Positions 8,695 through 20,078 are shown, counted from the stretch's first letter. The stretch: DNA of 64,000 nucleotides from Haemophilus parahaemolyticus (GCF_002015035.1 NZ_MUXY01000002.1:27312-91311); one strand, 5' to 3'. A program made the numbers and translations. Notes: generated from the sequence alone by a model not told the origin.

Positions 8695-9978
8695 ATGTCT
8701 GATTATAAAATTACATCTATAAAAATTTTAGGATTCTGGGAAGAATACACTTGTAATAATAAATTCAATGATGATATTAATATTATTATAGGTAGAAACG
8801 GATCTGGAAAAACTACTTTTATGAACATTCTACATGCTGCTTTATCTATTGACATGCTTGAATTAAGTGAAAGTGAATTTCAAGAAATAAATATAACATT
8901 AGAAAACACCCATAGAACTGCATTTATACAAATTATAAAGAATGACTTAGATGAAGAAAAAATACCAACAATCACATATAAAATAGATAGTATAGAATAT
9001 ACACTTCCAATCCTTAGTGAGGGAAGAAGTCTATTTATTCGAAAAAGGATACAAGAGCGTTATATCGACTTACAAGAACATATGAATCAATATGTAAAAT
9101 TATATTCTCTATCAGTCTATAGAAATAAAAACAATTATAAATACGAAAGAGACAAAAATGAATTATACAAAAAAGGAATTTCATCATCCATAGATTACTA
9201 TTTAGATGAATTACTATCTCAATTTAGTAAATATCAACTTGAACTTACTCAACAGTCTCAAACCATATCAGAGCAACTACAAAAAGACGTTCTATTATCT
9301 CTTCTAGACACCAATAAAAGGGCAATTAAACGTATTGCTAATAAGGAAAGTGAAAGACAAAAATTAAAAAGAACTTATAAGCGTTTTGGATTCAATGACA
9401 AGGATACAGAACATAAAATAGACAATTACATTAATACCGTTTTTGATGAAATTGAAACAATAGAATTGTTTAAGAAAAAAAGCGGAATTAATGATGATTT
9501 TGAAATTCCATCCCAAGCAATTATAACAAAACAAATATTTGATAAAATCATAGAATTATCTAGTGAAGCAGAGGCAAAAAATGAGAAAATATTTTCTAAC
9601 AATAACTTATTTTTAGACACTCTATCTAAATTTACAGATAAACGTTTCAAGCTAAACAAAGGAGAATTAAACTTTGTTAAAAATGATAAAATACCAATAT
9701 CACTATTTAAGCTATCCTCTGGAGAAAAACAATTATTAATATTACTAATCGAAACATTATTACAAAGAAAAGAGCGTTGTATCTTTCTTGCTGATGAGCC
9801 AGAAATATCTTTACATATCGAATGGCAAAGAGAAATTATTTCTTCTGTTTTAGCTTTAAATCCCAATGCTCAGATAATTGTTGCAACACATTCACCTGAA
9901 ATCGCAGGTAAACATAAAAGTAAAATTATTAAGATGAATGACATTCGTGAATTGACAGGCTTTATACATGAAAGATGA
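8695..9978 (+). CDS. ABC/SMC-type AAA ATPase, candidate AriA-like subunit of a defence system
   Basis: A 427-residue ATPase of the AAA_15/AAA_21 (OLD-like) group. Walker A GRNGSGKT is at 33-40, the ABC signature SSGEKQ at 341-346, Walker B FLADEPE near 364-370 and the switch histidine in THSPE at 398-402. The middle is rich in Lys, Asn and Glu and probably helical/coiled coil. GGAG precedes the ATG. It overlaps the following DUF4435 gene by 11 bases, so the two are surely co-translated. ATPase + DUF4435 is the architecture of PARIS (AriA/AriB) anti-phage systems; that role is inferred here. Base composition is far more AT-rich than the flanking core genes. Confidence 0.85.
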   Translation: MSDYKITSIKILGFWEEYTCNNKFNDDINIIIGRNGSGKTTFMNILHAALSIDMLELSESEFQEINITLENTHRTAFIQIIKNDLDEEKIPTITYKIDSIEYTLPILSEGRSLFIRKRIQERYIDLQEHMNQYVKLYSLSVYRNKNNYKYERDKNELYKKGISSSIDYYLDELLSQFSKYQLELTQQSQTISEQLQKDVLLSLLDTNKRAIKRIANKESERQKLKRTYKRFGFNDKDTEHKIDNYINTVFDEIETIELFKKKSGINDDFEIPSQAIITKQIFDKIIELSSEAEAKNEKIFSNNNLFLDTLSKFTDKRFKLNKGELNFVKNDKIPISLFKLSSGEKQLLILLIETLLQRKERCIFLADEPEISLHIEWQREIISSVLALNPNAQIIVATHSPEIAGKHKSKIIKMNDIRELTGFIHER

Positions 9979-10573
9979 TTTAGAATACTCTCTTGATGCA
10001 GAAAATAGCTTATCCGAATTTACTGAAACAGATTATATCGTTTATGTTGAGGATAAAAATGATGAGTTCTTTTGGGGAAAAATATTCTCTATATTCTCTA
10101 AAAGAAAAACTTTCAGCTTTAGATATGAGGAAAATATCACGGGATGTAGTATTCTAGATGAAAAAATCGAGCAAATAAAATCAGGTAAGTTAAATAATTC
10201 TATTATAGTTGCTCGAGATTCTGATTATTTAGAATATCACAATAAAAAAACATTTCATAAGAATATCCTATATACCTATGGGCATTCTATTGAAAATTGT
10301 TTATTCTCTAAAATTGCTTTAGATTTAATAATTGAAAACTACTCTAGAGGGAAAATATCCAAGAAGGAAATTAACATCTGGTCACAAAACATACACGATC
10401 AATTACAGGAATTAATTAAGTTAGATATTATTCTTCAATTTGAGCAAAGAGGTATTCAGGTACTAGGTAATTCATGTGATAGATTTCTTACTAGTTTTAT
10501 ACTACTAGATAAAACCCTAGAAATAGATAATGAACGTATAGACTATTATTCCGACTTATGCTCACTCTTATAA
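9968..10573 (+). CDS. DUF4435 (TOPRIM-like) protein, candidate AriB-like effector
   Basis: 201 residues with the DUF4435 signature in order: VYVEDKNDEFFW with the likely catalytic Glu at 28, IIVARDSDY with the Asp pair at 84 and 86, and YGHSIEN at 104-110. Glu plus DxD is the metal-binding pattern of TOPRIM nucleases. Known AriB proteins are about 300 residues, so this one is short; it ends close to a terminator and may be truncated or a compact variant. It overlaps the ATPase gene by 11 bases. If the pair works like PARIS, the ATPase would hold this protein inactive until a phage protein triggers its release. Confidence 0.75.
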   Translation: MKDDLEYSLDAENSLSEFTETDYIVYVEDKNDEFFWGKIFSIFSKRKTFSFRYEENITGCSILDEKIEQIKSGKLNNSIIVARDSDYLEYHNKKTFHKNILYTYGHSIENCLFSKIALDLIIENYSRGKISKKEINIWSQNIHDQLQELIKLDIILQFEQRGIQVLGNSCDRFLTSFILLDKTLEIDNERIDYYSDLCSLL

Positions 10574-10584
10574 GGCATTAGGAC

Positions 10585-10617
10585 AAAGCTCTCAGGACTT
10601 TAAGCTCTGAGGGCTTT
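10585..10617. terminator. Bidirectional terminator between the defence pair and rpoC
   Basis: AAAGCTCTCAG pairs with CTGAGGGCTTT. It is followed by T's on both strands, so it can serve both the plus-strand island genes and rpoC coming from the right. It is nearly identical to the mioC terminator at 7892-7927. Confidence 0.75.
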
Positions 10618-10630
10618 TCTATCTCTTAAC

Positions 10631-10649
10631 GGTGGGCTTTTAGCCCACC
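10631..10649 (-). terminator. Hairpin after rpoC
   Basis: GGTGGGC-TTTTA-GCCCACC, eight bases past the rpoC stop codon. It lacks its own T-run on the minus strand, so it may be an RNA-stabilising stem placed ahead of the stronger terminator at 10585-10617. Confidence 0.5.
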
Positions 10650-10656
10650 TTCTGGA

Positions 10657-13600
10657 TTACTCTTCCGCTTCCATTTCTGCGTTTAACAACGCAGCTAAAC
10701 TTTGCGTTGCATCATCAGCCACGAATTCAAATTCGGCTTCGATGTCAGCATCAGTAGCAAAGCTGTTAGTTGGATTTGCAAAAGTTTCTGCAAAATCAAC
10801 CGCTTGTCCTGCAGCTGCCGCAGCACGTTTTTCTGCACGTGCTTTGTGGTAAGCAAAACCTGTACCCGCTGGGATTAAACGACCCACGATGACGTTCTCT
10901 TTCAAGCCACGTAATTCGTCTTGTTTACCCGCCACCGCTGCTTCAGTTAATACGCGTGTAGTTTCTTGGAACGATGCTGCTGAGATAAATGACTCAGTCG
11001 CAAGTGATGCTTTGGTGATACCAAGCAATTCACGTTCAAATTCTACCAACGGTTTGCCTTCGGCTGCACGTTTGCGGTTCGCAATTTTCACGCGTGCCAC
11101 TTCCACTTGTTCCCCTTCAAGGAATTCTGAGTCGTAAGCGTTGGTGATGATGGCTTTACGCAACATTTGGCGAACGATAACTTCGATATGTTTATCGTTA
11201 ATTTTTACCCCTTGTAAGCGGTAAACTTCTTGTACTTCGTTCACAATGTAGTTAGTTACTGCGTGTACACCGCGTAAACGTAAGATATCGTGTGGCGTTT
11301 CTGCACCATCAGAGATTACGTCACCACGTTGTACCATTTCGCCTTCAAATACGTTGAGCTGACGCCATTTTGGAATCATTTCTTCGTATGCTTCGCCCTC
11401 TGCAGGAGTGATTACTAAGCGACGTTTACCTTTGGTTTCTTTACCGAATGAAACGATACCTGAGATTTCCGCAAGGATTGCTGGTTCTTTCGGTTTACGT
11501 GCTTCGAATAAGTCTGCAACACGTGGAAGACCACCGGTAATATCTTTCGTACCCACAGATTCTTGTGGAATACGTGCTAACGCTTCACCCACGCCAATTT
11601 CTGCACCGTCGTCAAGCGTTACGATTGCTTTACCTGGTAAGAAGTATTGTGCTGGAACATCTGTGCCAGGGATTAAGATATCATTACCGTTTGCATCCAC
11701 TAAGCGTAATGCTGGACGTAAATCTTTACCTGCAGTTGCACGTTCACCCACATCTTGTACCACGATAGATGATAAACCTGTTAATTCATCAGTTTGACGA
11801 GTAACGGTTAAACCATCGACGATGTCGCTGAATTGGATGCGACCTGATACCTCTGAGATAACAGGCATAGTATGCGGATCCCAGTTTGCAACTACTTCGC
11901 CTACTGCCACTTCATCGCCGTCGTGTTTAGAAAGCACTGCACCGTAAGGGACTTTATAGTTCTCTTTGGTACGACCGAAGGTGTCGATCACGGTTAATTC
12001 AGTGTTACGTGAAGTTAATACCAACTTGCCATCTTTGTTAGTAACGAATTTCGCATTTGCTAACTTAATAGTACCGTTATTTTTCACTTGTACGCTAGAC
12101 TCTTTGGCTGCCGCAGATGCCGCACCACCGATGTGGAACGTACGCATCGTTAACTGTGTACCTGGTTCACCGATTGATTGCGCTGCGATAACACCCACCG
12201 CTTCACCTTGGTTGATCAAGTGACCACGTGCCAAGTCACGGCCGTAACATTTCGCACACACACCGAAGTCGGTATCACAAGTTACTACTGAACGTACTTT
12301 GATGCTATCTACAGAGTTTTCGTCGATTACATCACACCATTTTTCGTCGATTAAGGTGTTACGTGGAATTAATACTTCTTCTGAACCTGGTTTTAATACG
12401 TCTTCAGCCGCTACACGACCTAATACTAATTCGCGTAATGGTACTTTTTCATCACCACCTTCAATGTGAGGCGTCATTACGATACCTTCTGAAGTACCAC
12501 AATCGTCTTCGATGATTACTAAGTCTTGTGCTACGTCTACTAAACGACGCGTTAAGTAACCAGAGTTCGCCGTTTTCAACGCCGTATCGGCAAGACCTTT
12601 ACGTGCACCGTGGGTTGAAATAAAGTACTGAAGAACGTTCAAGCCTTCACGGAAGTTTGCCGTAATTGGGGTTTCGATGATCGAGCCATCTGGACGAGCC
12701 ATCAAACCACGCATACCTGCTAACTGACGAATCTGTGCTGCAGAACCACGTGCACCAGAGTCCGCCATCATAAAGATGCTGTTGAATGAAGCTTGTTTTT
12801 CTGGGTTACCTTCACGGTTAATCACTTCTTCCGTTGAAAGGTTATCCATCATCGCTTTTGCCACGCGTTCGTTCGCCGCTGCCCAAATATCGATTACTTT
12901 GTTATAACGTTCGCCTGCGGTTACTAAACCTGAGTTAAATTGCTCTTGGATCTCAGCAACTTCAGCTTCTGCTGCACGGATGATCTCTTCTTTTTGTGCT
13001 GGGATCACCATATCGTTGATACCCACTGATGCACCAGAACGTGCCGCATATGCGAAACCTGTATACATTACTTGGTCAGCAAGTAATACAGATTCTTTCA
13101 AGCCTAAACGACGGTAACATTCGTTAATAAGCTTAGAAATCGCTTTTTTACCTAACGTTTGGTTGAACAATTTGTATGGCATACCTTTCGGTGCGATCAT
13201 CCATAAAATTGCACGACCAACTGTGGTATCGATCAATGAAGTTTTTGGCTCAAATTCGCCCACTTCATTTTTCACATATTCAGTAATACGTACTTTAACA
13301 CGTGAGTGTAACTCTGCTTGACCTGTGCGATACGCTTTTTCCGCTTCGCGAGGGTCTAAGAAGTACATTCCTTCACCTTTACCGTTTACTTTCTCACGCG
13401 TCATATAGTACAAACCTAATACAACGTCTTGAGATGGAACGATAATTGGGTCACCACTTGCTGGTGAAAGTACGTTGTTGGTTGACATCATTAACGCACG
13501 TGCTTCTAACTGTGCTTCTAACGTTAATGGAACGTGAACCGCCATTTGGTCACCATCGAAGTCCGCGTTGAACGCCGCACAAACAAGTGGGTGTAGCTGG

Positions 13601-14943
13601 ATTGCTTTACCTTCGATAAGAATTGGCTCAAACGCTTGAATACCTAAACGGTGAAGAGTTGGCGCACGGTTTAGAAGAATCGGGTGTTCGCGGATAACTT
13701 CTGCAAGAATATCCCATACGATCGGTTCTTCACGCTCAACCATTTTCTTCGCAGCTTTAATTGTTGATGCAATACCACGAGATTCTAATTTTGAATAAAT
13801 AAATGGACGGAATAATTCCAATGCCATTTTTTTCGGTAAACCACATTGGTGAAGACGTAAGTATGGACCTACGGTAATTACCGAACGACCTGAATAGTCA
13901 ACACGTTTACCTAACAAGTTTTGACGGAAACGACCTTGTTTACCTTTGATCATATCTGCCAAAGATTTTAATGGACGTTTGTTTGAACCTGTAATTGCAC
14001 GACCACGACGACCGTTGTCTAATAACGCATCCACAGATTCTTGCAACATACGTTTTTCGTTACGTACGATGATATCTGGTGCTACGAGGTCTAATAAGCG
14101 TTTTAAACGGTTATTACGGTTGATCACACGACGGTATAAATCGTTCAGATCTGATGTCGCAAAACGACCACCATCAAGTGGTACTAATGGACGTAAATCT
14201 GGTGGAAGCACTGGTAACACAGTCATTACCATCCACTCTGGTTTGTTGCCAGATTGTTGGAATGCTTCTAATAGTTTTAAGCGTTTCGTGATTTTTTTGC
14301 GTTTGGTTTCAGAGTTAGTTTCTTGTAACTCTTCACGCATCATCTCACATTGGTGCTCTAAATCCATATCGCGTAATAACGCTTGGATACCTTCTGCACC
14401 CATTTTCGCATCGAACTCATCACCCCAACGCTCTTCCGCGTCTATGAACTGTTCTTCAGTTAATAACTGACCTTTTTCTAAATCAGTCATACCTGGTTCT
14501 GTTACCACATAGCTTTCGAAATAAAGCACACGTTCAATATCACGCAATGGCATATCTAAAATCAAACCGATACGGGACGGTAATGATTTTAAGAACCAGA
14601 TGTGTGCCACAGGGCAAGCTAATTCGATATGACCCATACGATCACGACGAACTTTAGTTTGGGTTACTTCAACGCCACATTTTTCACAAATTACACCGCG
14701 GTGTTTTAAGCGTTTGTATTTGCCACATAAACATTCGTAATCTTTTACCGGCCCGAAAATACGTGCACAGAAAAGACCATCACGCTCAGGTTTGAAGGTA
14801 CGGTAGTTGATGGTTTCTGGTTTTTTGACTTCACCAAAAGACCAAGAACGAATCTTATCTGGTGAGGCTAAACCGATTTTAATTACATCAAAATCATCAT
14901 TTGATTTAGATTGTGCTTTTAAAAACTTAACTAAGTCTTTCAC
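10657..14943 (-). CDS. rpoC: RNA polymerase beta' subunit RpoC
   Basis: Catalytic subunit of RNA polymerase, 1428 residues against 1407 in E. coli. Visible landmarks are the N-terminal zinc-binding [20 protein letters not shown] (about 70-89), the catalytic NADFDGDQM holding the Mg-binding aspartates, the second zinc site [19 protein letters not shown] and the trigger-loop region [13 protein letters not shown]. The C-terminal tail ([14 protein letters not shown]...) is slightly longer than the enteric form. It lies downstream of rpoB, separated by 261 bases that contain several palindromes. Confidence 0.99.
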   Translation of the reverse strand: MKDLVKFLKAQSKSNDDFDVIKIGLASPDKIRSWSFGEVKKPETINYRTFKPERDGLFCARIFGPVKDYECLCGKYKRLKHRGVICEKCGVEVTQTKVRRDRMGHIELACPVAHIWFLKSLPSRIGLILDMPLRDIERVLYFESYVVTEPGMTDLEKGQLLTEEQFIDAEERWGDEFDAKMGAEGIQALLRDMDLEHQCEMMREELQETNSETKRKKITKRLKLLEAFQQSGNKPEWMVMTVLPVLPPDLRPLVPLDGGRFATSDLNDLYRRVINRNNRLKRLLDLVAPDIIVRNEKRMLQESVDALLDNGRRGRAITGSNKRPLKSLADMIKGKQGRFRQNLLGKRVDYSGRSVITVGPYLRLHQCGLPKKMALELFRPFIYSKLESRGIASTIKAAKKMVEREEPIVWDILAEVIREHPILLNRAPTLHRLGIQAFEPILIEGKAIQLHPLVCAAFNADFDGDQMAVHVPLTLEAQLEARALMMSTNNVLSPASGDPIIVPSQDVVLGLYYMTREKVNGKGEGMYFLDPREAEKAYRTGQAELHSRVKVRITEYVKNEVGEFEPKTSLIDTTVGRAILWMIAPKGMPYKLFNQTLGKKAISKLINECYRRLGLKESVLLADQVMYTGFAYAARSGASVGINDMVIPAQKEEIIRAAEAEVAEIQEQFNSGLVTAGERYNKVIDIWAAANERVAKAMMDNLSTEEVINREGNPEKQASFNSIFMMADSGARGSAAQIRQLAGMRGLMARPDGSIIETPITANFREGLNVLQYFISTHGARKGLADTALKTANSGYLTRRLVDVAQDLVIIEDDCGTSEGIVMTPHIEGGDEKVPLRELVLGRVAAEDVLKPGSEEVLIPRNTLIDEKWCDVIDENSVDSIKVRSVVTCDTDFGVCAKCYGRDLARGHLINQGEAVGVIAAQSIGEPGTQLTMRTFHIGGAASAAAKESSVQVKNNGTIKLANAKFVTNKDGKLVLTSRNTELTVIDTFGRTKENYKVPYGAVLSKHDGDEVAVGEVVANWDPHTMPVISEVSGRIQFSDIVDGLTVTRQTDELTGLSSIVVQDVGERATAGKDLRPALRLVDANGNDILIPGTDVPAQYFLPGKAIVTLDDGAEIGVGEALARIPQESVGTKDITGGLPRVADLFEARKPKEPAILAEISGIVSFGKETKGKRRLVITPAEGEAYEEMIPKWRQLNVFEGEMVQRGDVISDGAETPHDILRLRGVHAVTNYIVNEVQEVYRLQGVKINDKHIEVIVRQMLRKAIITNAYDSEFLEGEQVEVARVKIANRKRAAEGKPLVEFERELLGITKASLATESFISAASFQETTRVLTEAAVAGKQDELRGLKENVIVGRLIPAGTGFAYHKARAEKRAAAAAGQAVDFAETFANPTNSFATDADIEAEFEFVADDATQSLAALLNAEMEAEE

Positions 14944-15010
14944 TTTTTGCCCCTAGTTTGAGGTTGTTTTGCTTGGCAGGCTTCGCCCACCTTATAAAAT
15001 TTTTTCGATT

Positions 15011-15059
15011 GCAAGCGGTTCGATTTGTAAAATTTTTTGCAAATTTGACCGCTTGTTCC
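15011..15059. terminator. Inverted pair of uptake sequences between rpoB and rpoC
   Basis: GCAAGCGGTTCGATTTG and CAAATTTGACCGCTTGTTCC form an inverted repeat with imperfect arms. The ACAAGCGGT cores are DNA uptake signals, and such pairs commonly double as terminators in Pasteurellaceae. Its position inside the rpoBC operon suggests attenuation or processing rather than a full stop. Confidence 0.55.
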
Positions 15060-15061
15060 AG

Positions 15062-15104
15062 TCCCCCTCTTTAGTAAAGAGGAGTTAGGGGAAATTTGGC
15101 AGAA
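15062..15104 (+). repeat. Family A palindromic repeat, copy 4
   Basis: Core CCCCCTCTTTAGTAAAGAGGAG with tail TTAGGGGAAATTTGGCAGAA, followed by AAAACGGAG. It faces copy 5 in inverted orientation within the rpoB-rpoC gap. Confidence 0.75.
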
Positions 15105-15140
15105 GTAAAAACGGAGTACACTGGGAAATTTCACATTGCT

Positions 15141-15185
15141 ATCAAATCTCCCCCAGCCCCTCTTTGCTAAAGAAGGGAGATTTTC
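15141..15185 (-). repeat. Family A palindromic repeat, copy 5
   Basis: AAATCTCCCCCAGCCCC and TCTTTGCTAAAGAAGGGAGA, the reverse orientation of copy 4. Copies 4 and 5 could pair with one another over about 40 bases in the rpoBC transcript. Confidence 0.75.
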
Positions 15186-15204
15186 TTTCTCCGTTAACCT
15201 CTAA

Positions 15205-18200
15205 TTACGCCTCATCCAACTCCATATCAATCGCTAATGCACGGATTTCTTTGGTGATTACGTTGAACGACTCTGGAATACCTGGTTCCATGTAGTGCGT
15301 ACCATCTACGATGTTTTTATACATCTTCGTACGACCGTTCACGTCATCCGATTTCACTGTAAGCATTTCTTGTAGAGTGTAAGCCGCACCATATGCTTCT
15401 AATGCCCAAACCTCCATCTCACCGAAACGCTGACCACCGAATTGTGCTTTACCACCAAGCGGTTGTTGAGTAACAAGACTATAAGAACCTGTTGAACGAG
15501 CGTGCATTTTATCATCAACTAAGTGGTTCAATTTGAGCATATACATATAACCTACGGTTACAGGACGCTCGAATTTCTCCCCTGTGCGACCATCAAATAA
15601 GGTAATTTGACCTGATGTTGGTAAGCCGCCAAGCTCTAATAAGCCTTTGATTTCGCTTTCGTGTGCACCATCAAACACTGGTGTTGCAAGCGGTAAGCCT
15701 TTACGAAGGTTTTCAGCTAAACGCATAATCTCTTCATCAGAGAAGGTGCTTAAATCCACTTTTTGTGAACCGTGACCTAAATCATACGCTTTTTGGATAT
15801 ATTCACGTAATTTCGCTACTGATTGTTGCTGTTTAATCATCGCATTGATTTGGTCACCAATACCTTTCGCCGCTAAACCTAAGTGGGTTTCTAAGATCTG
15901 ACCGATGTTCATACGTGATGGAACGCCCAGAGGGTTCAACACGATTTCCACAGGCTGACCGTTTTCGTCGTATGGCATATCTTCAACTGGGTTGATTTTT
16001 GAGATAACCCCTTTGTTACCGTGACGACCCGCCATTTTATCCCCTGGTTGGATTTGGCGTTTCACAGCAAGATATACTTTCACCACTTTTAACACGCCAG
16101 GAGCTAAATCATCGCCTTGAATAATCTTGTTACGTTTCACTTCAAGTTTACGTTCGAACTCTTTGCGTAATTCATCATATTGTTCTGCAAGTTGTTCTAA
16201 TTGGTTTTGTTTCGCTTCATCTTCAAGCGTTTGTTCTAACCATTTTTCACGGTTTACGCCATCTAATGTTGCTTCAGCAATGCCACCTTCCACTAAAAGG
16301 CTACGTACACGTGCGAATAAGCCCGCTTCTAAGATCTCTAACTCTTCGGTTAAGTCTTTTTTCGCTTCACGAAGCTGCATTTCTTCGATTTCTAATGCAC
16401 GTTTATCTTTTTGTACACCATCACGCGTGAAGACTTGAACATCAATAACCGTACCTGAAGTGCCGTTTGGTACGCGTAATGAAGAGTCTTTTACATCAGA
16501 CGCTTTCTCACCAAAGATTGCACGTAAAAGTTTTTCTTCTGGCGTTAATTGGGTTTCGCCTTTAGGGGTTACTTTACCCACTAAGATGTCGCCACCTTTA
16601 ACTTCCGCACCCACATAAACGATACCTGATTCATCTAGTTTGCTTAATGCAGATTCACCCACGTTTGGAATATCCGCAGTGATCTCTTCCGCACCTAACT
16701 TGGTATCACGTGCTACACAAGATAATTCTTGAATGTGGATTGTTGTGAAGCGGTCTTCTTGAACCACACGCTCAGACACTAGCATTGAGTCTTCGAAGTT
16801 ATAACCATTCCAAGGCATAAATGCCACGCGAATGTTTTGACCTAATGCTAATTCACCTAAATCTGTTGAAGGACCATCCGCTAAGATCTCACCACGTGCC
16901 ACTGGTTCGCCTAAGTTCACGCAAGGAATTTGGTTGATACAGGTGTTTTGGTTTGAACGGGTGTATTTAATTAAGTTGTAAATATCAATACCCGCTTCGC
17001 CTGAAATTGTTTCATCTTCATTGACTTTCACCACGATACGTGATGCATCAACGTATTGCACTATACCACCGCGTTTTGCAACAACCGCCACACCAGAATC
17101 AAGTGCGATTGGTTTTTCCATACCCGTACCAACTAATGGTTTGTCCGCACGTAATGTTGGAACTGCCTGACGTTGCATGTTCGCACCCATCAACGCACGG
17201 TTCGCATCGTCGTGCTCCAGGAACGGAATAAGTGCAGCAGCCACAGACACCACTTGTTGGGTTGAAATGTCCATATAGTGAACATCTTCTGGTTTATATA
17301 AACCAGATTCGCCTTGCTCACGGCAGGTTACATAAGTATCGGTAAAGCGGAACTCTTCGTCTAAGTTTGAGTTCGCCTGTGCAATAACGTATTTACCTTC
17401 TTCAATCGCAGATAAGTACTCAATATCTTCGGTTACTTGACCATTCACCACTTTACGGAATGGGGTTTCTAAGAAGCCATAGTTATTAGTACGTGCATAC
17501 ACAGAAAGTGAGTTGATCAAACCGATGTTTGGACCCTCTGGGGTTTCGATTGGACATAAACGACCATAGTGGGTCGGGTGTACGTCTCGAACCTCAAAGC
17601 CTGCACGCTCACGAGTTAAACCGCCTGGGCCAAGTGCAGAGATACGACGTTTGTGTGTTACCTCTGAAAGCGGGTTATTTTGGTCCATAAATTGCGAAAG
17701 TTGTGATGAACCAAAGAACTCTTTTACTGCTGCAGAAATTGGTTTCGCATTGATTAAATCTTGTGGAGTAACACCGTCTAAATCGCCTAAAGATAAACGC
17801 TCACGCACTGCACGTTCTACACGTACTAAACCAATACGGAATTGGTTTTCTGCCATTTCGCCCACGCTGCGAATACGACGGTTACCTAAGTGGTCAATAT
17901 CGTCTACTTCACCACGACCATTACGGATTTCGATGAGTTTCCTCATCACACCAATGATGTCGTCGTTGCTTAATACGCCTGAATCTTCGCCTTTTGCAAT
18001 GCCTAACGAGCGGTTGAATTTCATACGACCTACTGCTGATAAGTCATAACGCTCTGTTGAGAAGAACATATTATCGAATAAGCCTTCTGCAGCCTCTTTT
18101 GTTGGTGGCTCGCCTGGACGCATCATACGATAGATTTCCACTAACGCTGATAAACGGTCGTAAGTTGGATCTACACGTAACGTTTCAGAAATATAAGGAC

Positions 18201-19233
18201 CATGGTCTAAATCGTTCGTGAATAATACTTCGATCTCTTTGTAACCTGCCTGTGAAAGATTCGCTAACATTTCTAAAGAGATTTCCATATTCGCAGGACA
18301 GATGATCTCGCCTGTTTCTAAATTCACATAGTCTTTCGCAGATACTTTGCCTACGATGTATTCCACTGGCACATCAATTTTGGTCACGCCTGCTTTCGCT
18401 AAATCACGCGTGTGTTTTGCCGTGATACGACGACCTTTTTCTACGTAAACTTTGCCATCTGCTTCAATGTCGAATAACGCTGTTTCACCACGTAAACGCT
18501 CAGCCACAAGTTCCATTTGTAACTTGTTATCGCTTGAAACGGTGAACTTCACTTTTTCGAAGAACATCGAAAGGATTTCTTCAGTTGTGTAGCCTAATGC
18601 ACGAAGAATGATCGTTGCTGGTAATTTACGACGACGGTCGATACGTGCATATAAGTTATCTTTCGGATCGAACTCGAAATCTAACCAAGAACCACGGTAA
18701 GGAATAATACGTGCGTTATAAAGCACTTTACCTGAAGAGTGGGTTTTACCTTTGTCAGAATCGAAGAATACGCCTGGGCTACGGTGTAATTGTGAAACGA
18801 TAACACGCTCAGTACCGTTGATGACGAAAGTACCGTTGTCTGTCATTAATGGGATTTCGCCCATATACACGTTCTGTTCTTTAATATCTTTTACCGTGCC
18901 TGCTGCAGCTTCGCGGTCAAAAGTCACTAAACGTAATTTCACACGTAATGGAGCAGCATAGGTTGTGCCACGAATTTGACATTCACGTACGTCAAAAACA
19001 GGTTCACCAAGTTCGTAAGAAACGTATTGTAATTCTGTTGCACCGTTGTTGCTCACAATCGGGAATACAGAACGGAATGCCGCTTCTAAACCTTGTTGTC
19101 CTTCTGAATCTTGTTGAATAAATTTCTCGTAAGAATCAAGTTGGAGAGTTAATAGATAAGGTACGTTCAGAACTTGTGGACGTTTACCAAAGCTCTTACG
19201 AATACGCTTTTTCTCGGAATATGAGTATGCCAT
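15205..19233 (-). CDS. rpoB: RNA polymerase beta subunit RpoB
   Basis: 1342 residues, exactly the E. coli length, from the start [20 protein letters not shown]. The longer open frame adds 42 non-conserved residues upstream; I reject it because the ATG at 19233 has AGAGG before it and begins at the conserved start. Landmarks are the rifampicin-region [20 protein letters not shown] with [20 protein letters not shown], the [13 protein letters not shown] block and the C-terminal [20 protein letters not shown]. rplJL are not upstream; H. influenzae also has them apart from rpoBC. A promoter and hairpin lie in the leader. Confidence 0.99.
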   Translation of the reverse strand: MAYSYSEKKRIRKSFGKRPQVLNVPYLLTLQLDSYEKFIQQDSEGQQGLEAAFRSVFPIVSNNGATELQYVSYELGEPVFDVRECQIRGTTYAAPLRVKLRLVTFDREAAAGTVKDIKEQNVYMGEIPLMTDNGTFVINGTERVIVSQLHRSPGVFFDSDKGKTHSSGKVLYNARIIPYRGSWLDFEFDPKDNLYARIDRRRKLPATIILRALGYTTEEILSMFFEKVKFTVSSDNKLQMELVAERLRGETALFDIEADGKVYVEKGRRITAKHTRDLAKAGVTKIDVPVEYIVGKVSAKDYVNLETGEIICPANMEISLEMLANLSQAGYKEIEVLFTNDLDHGPYISETLRVDPTYDRLSALVEIYRMMRPGEPPTKEAAEGLFDNMFFSTERYDLSAVGRMKFNRSLGIAKGEDSGVLSNDDIIGVMRKLIEIRNGRGEVDDIDHLGNRRIRSVGEMAENQFRIGLVRVERAVRERLSLGDLDGVTPQDLINAKPISAAVKEFFGSSQLSQFMDQNNPLSEVTHKRRISALGPGGLTRERAGFEVRDVHPTHYGRLCPIETPEGPNIGLINSLSVYARTNNYGFLETPFRKVVNGQVTEDIEYLSAIEEGKYVIAQANSNLDEEFRFTDTYVTCREQGESGLYKPEDVHYMDISTQQVVSVAAALIPFLEHDDANRALMGANMQRQAVPTLRADKPLVGTGMEKPIALDSGVAVVAKRGGIVQYVDASRIVVKVNEDETISGEAGIDIYNLIKYTRSNQNTCINQIPCVNLGEPVARGEILADGPSTDLGELALGQNIRVAFMPWNGYNFEDSMLVSERVVQEDRFTTIHIQELSCVARDTKLGAEEITADIPNVGESALSKLDESGIVYVGAEVKGGDILVGKVTPKGETQLTPEEKLLRAIFGEKASDVKDSSLRVPNGTSGTVIDVQVFTRDGVQKDKRALEIEEMQLREAKKDLTEELEILEAGLFARVRSLLVEGGIAEATLDGVNREKWLEQTLEDEAKQNQLEQLAEQYDELRKEFERKLEVKRNKIIQGDDLAPGVLKVVKVYLAVKRQIQPGDKMAGRHGNKGVISKINPVEDMPYDENGQPVEIVLNPLGVPSRMNIGQILETHLGLAAKGIGDQINAMIKQQQSVAKLREYIQKAYDLGHGSQKVDLSTFSDEEIMRLAENLRKGLPLATPVFDGAHESEIKGLLELGGLPTSGQITLFDGRTGEKFERPVTVGYMYMLKLNHLVDDKMHARSTGSYSLVTQQPLGGKAQFGGQRFGEMEVWALEAYGAAYTLQEMLTVKSDDVNGRTKMYKNIVDGTHYMEPGIPESFNVITKEIRALAIDMELDEA

Positions 19234-19451
19234 TTGTAGATAGCCTCTGATTTTTATGTATTTGGTTGAGATTTCACAATCCACACGAGAAAACTCGGCT
19301 GGAAGTGGCATTAAAATAGAGTACGATGTGTCATTTTCCTTTTTCCTCTCTTGAGTCAAAAATCACTACTGCAAGCGGTTAAAAAGGGGAAGGAATTTGC
19401 AAACAAGCCCATAAAATGACAAACAGACTTACTTTTTTATAAAGCACAAAA

Positions 19452-19473
19452 GGCTGACGAGAAACCGTCAGCC
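19452..19473 (-). terminator. Attenuator-like hairpin in the rpoB leader
   Basis: On the minus strand, GGCTGACG-GTTTCT-CGTCAGCC followed by TTTTGTGCTTT. It lies between the candidate rpoB promoter and the rpoB start, in the place where the E. coli rplL-rpoB attenuator lies. It could equally terminate the upstream gene (19560-20078). Confidence 0.65.
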
Positions 19474-19499
19474 GAATACTTATACAAAAATGGTTGGAG

Positions 19500-19528
19500 A
19501 TTATAAAAGATTTCTGCTTTTTTAGCAA
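19500..19528 (-). promoter_or_regulatory. Candidate rpoBC promoter
   Basis: On the minus strand, TTGCTA (19523-19528), a 17-base spacer and a perfect TATAAT (19500-19505). This gives a leader of about 260 bases before rpoB that includes the hairpin at 19452-19473. The gap 19234-19559 holds no gene. Confidence 0.65.
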
Positions 19529-19559
19529 ATTTTTTGCGAAAATTTGAGCGATTAAAGTT

Positions 19560-20078
19560 CTATTTATCAGAAGAAAAATTATTTCCTATACCACCGCCCA
19601 AAACTCCACCAGTTGCACCAATAACGCCCTTGCCACCTGCAACGCCTAAGCCACCAACAGCTTTAGCACCACCGCCAATTTTAGCTAATGAAGCACTTTT
19701 AAGAGCTGCTCCGCTTAACGTATTAATTGCCGTGCCTGTACTTGCCGTACCTAACACGCCGCTTGCACCTAGTGTTGTTGCGATTGTTGGTGCTGCAACG
19801 GTTGCAGCTGCTACACCTGCTGCTGCAACTGCCACTGTTGTTACAGTCGGATTTTCTTTCGCAAAATCTGAAACAGCATCCGTTGCATCGCTCACTGTTT
19901 CAACTGTTGCAGAAATCCCATCACCGACTAGATCAACACTTTTTTCAATAGTGTTGAGCGTAACATCTAACGCTCCCATTGTAACATCGCCTACTGTTGA
20001 AACTGCACTTTCTACTGCATCTGTCACAAAATCCGTAGCTTTTGAAACAACTTCATCAATAAAATCGAAAAGTCCCAT
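19560..20078 (-). CDS. Gly/Ala/Val-rich protein of unknown function
   Basis: 172 residues, not recognised. The first 65 or so residues are an acidic, Val/Thr/Asp-rich helical repeat (VSDATDAV-like blocks). Residues 78-100 are an uninterrupted hydrophobic run rich in Ala and Val, and the C-terminal third is Gly/Ala-rich (KIGGGAKAVGGLGVAGGKG...). There is no signal peptide and no cysteine. A clean AGGAG lies before the ATG, which supports translation. The composition suggests a membrane-inserting or assembling protein, but no family can be named. A terminator separates it from the upstream 37-residue gene. Confidence 0.6.
   Translation of the reverse strand: MGLFDFIDEVVSKATDFVTDAVESAVSTVGDVTMGALDVTLNTIEKSVDLVGDGISATVETVSDATDAVSDFAKENPTVTTVAVAAAGVAAATVAAPTIATTLGASGVLGTASTGTAINTLSGAALKSASLAKIGGGAKAVGGLGVAGGKGVIGATGGVLGGGIGNNFSSDK

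Noticed and set aside
13946..14470. 174-codon frame antisense to rpoC
   Set aside because: It is the mirror of a strongly conserved coding region with biased codon use; no ribosome-binding site and no recognisable protein.
19234..19359. 42-residue N-terminal extension of rpoB
   Set aside because: RpoB is conserved from [12 protein letters not shown], a good ribosome-binding site precedes that ATG, and the resulting length equals E. coli RpoB.
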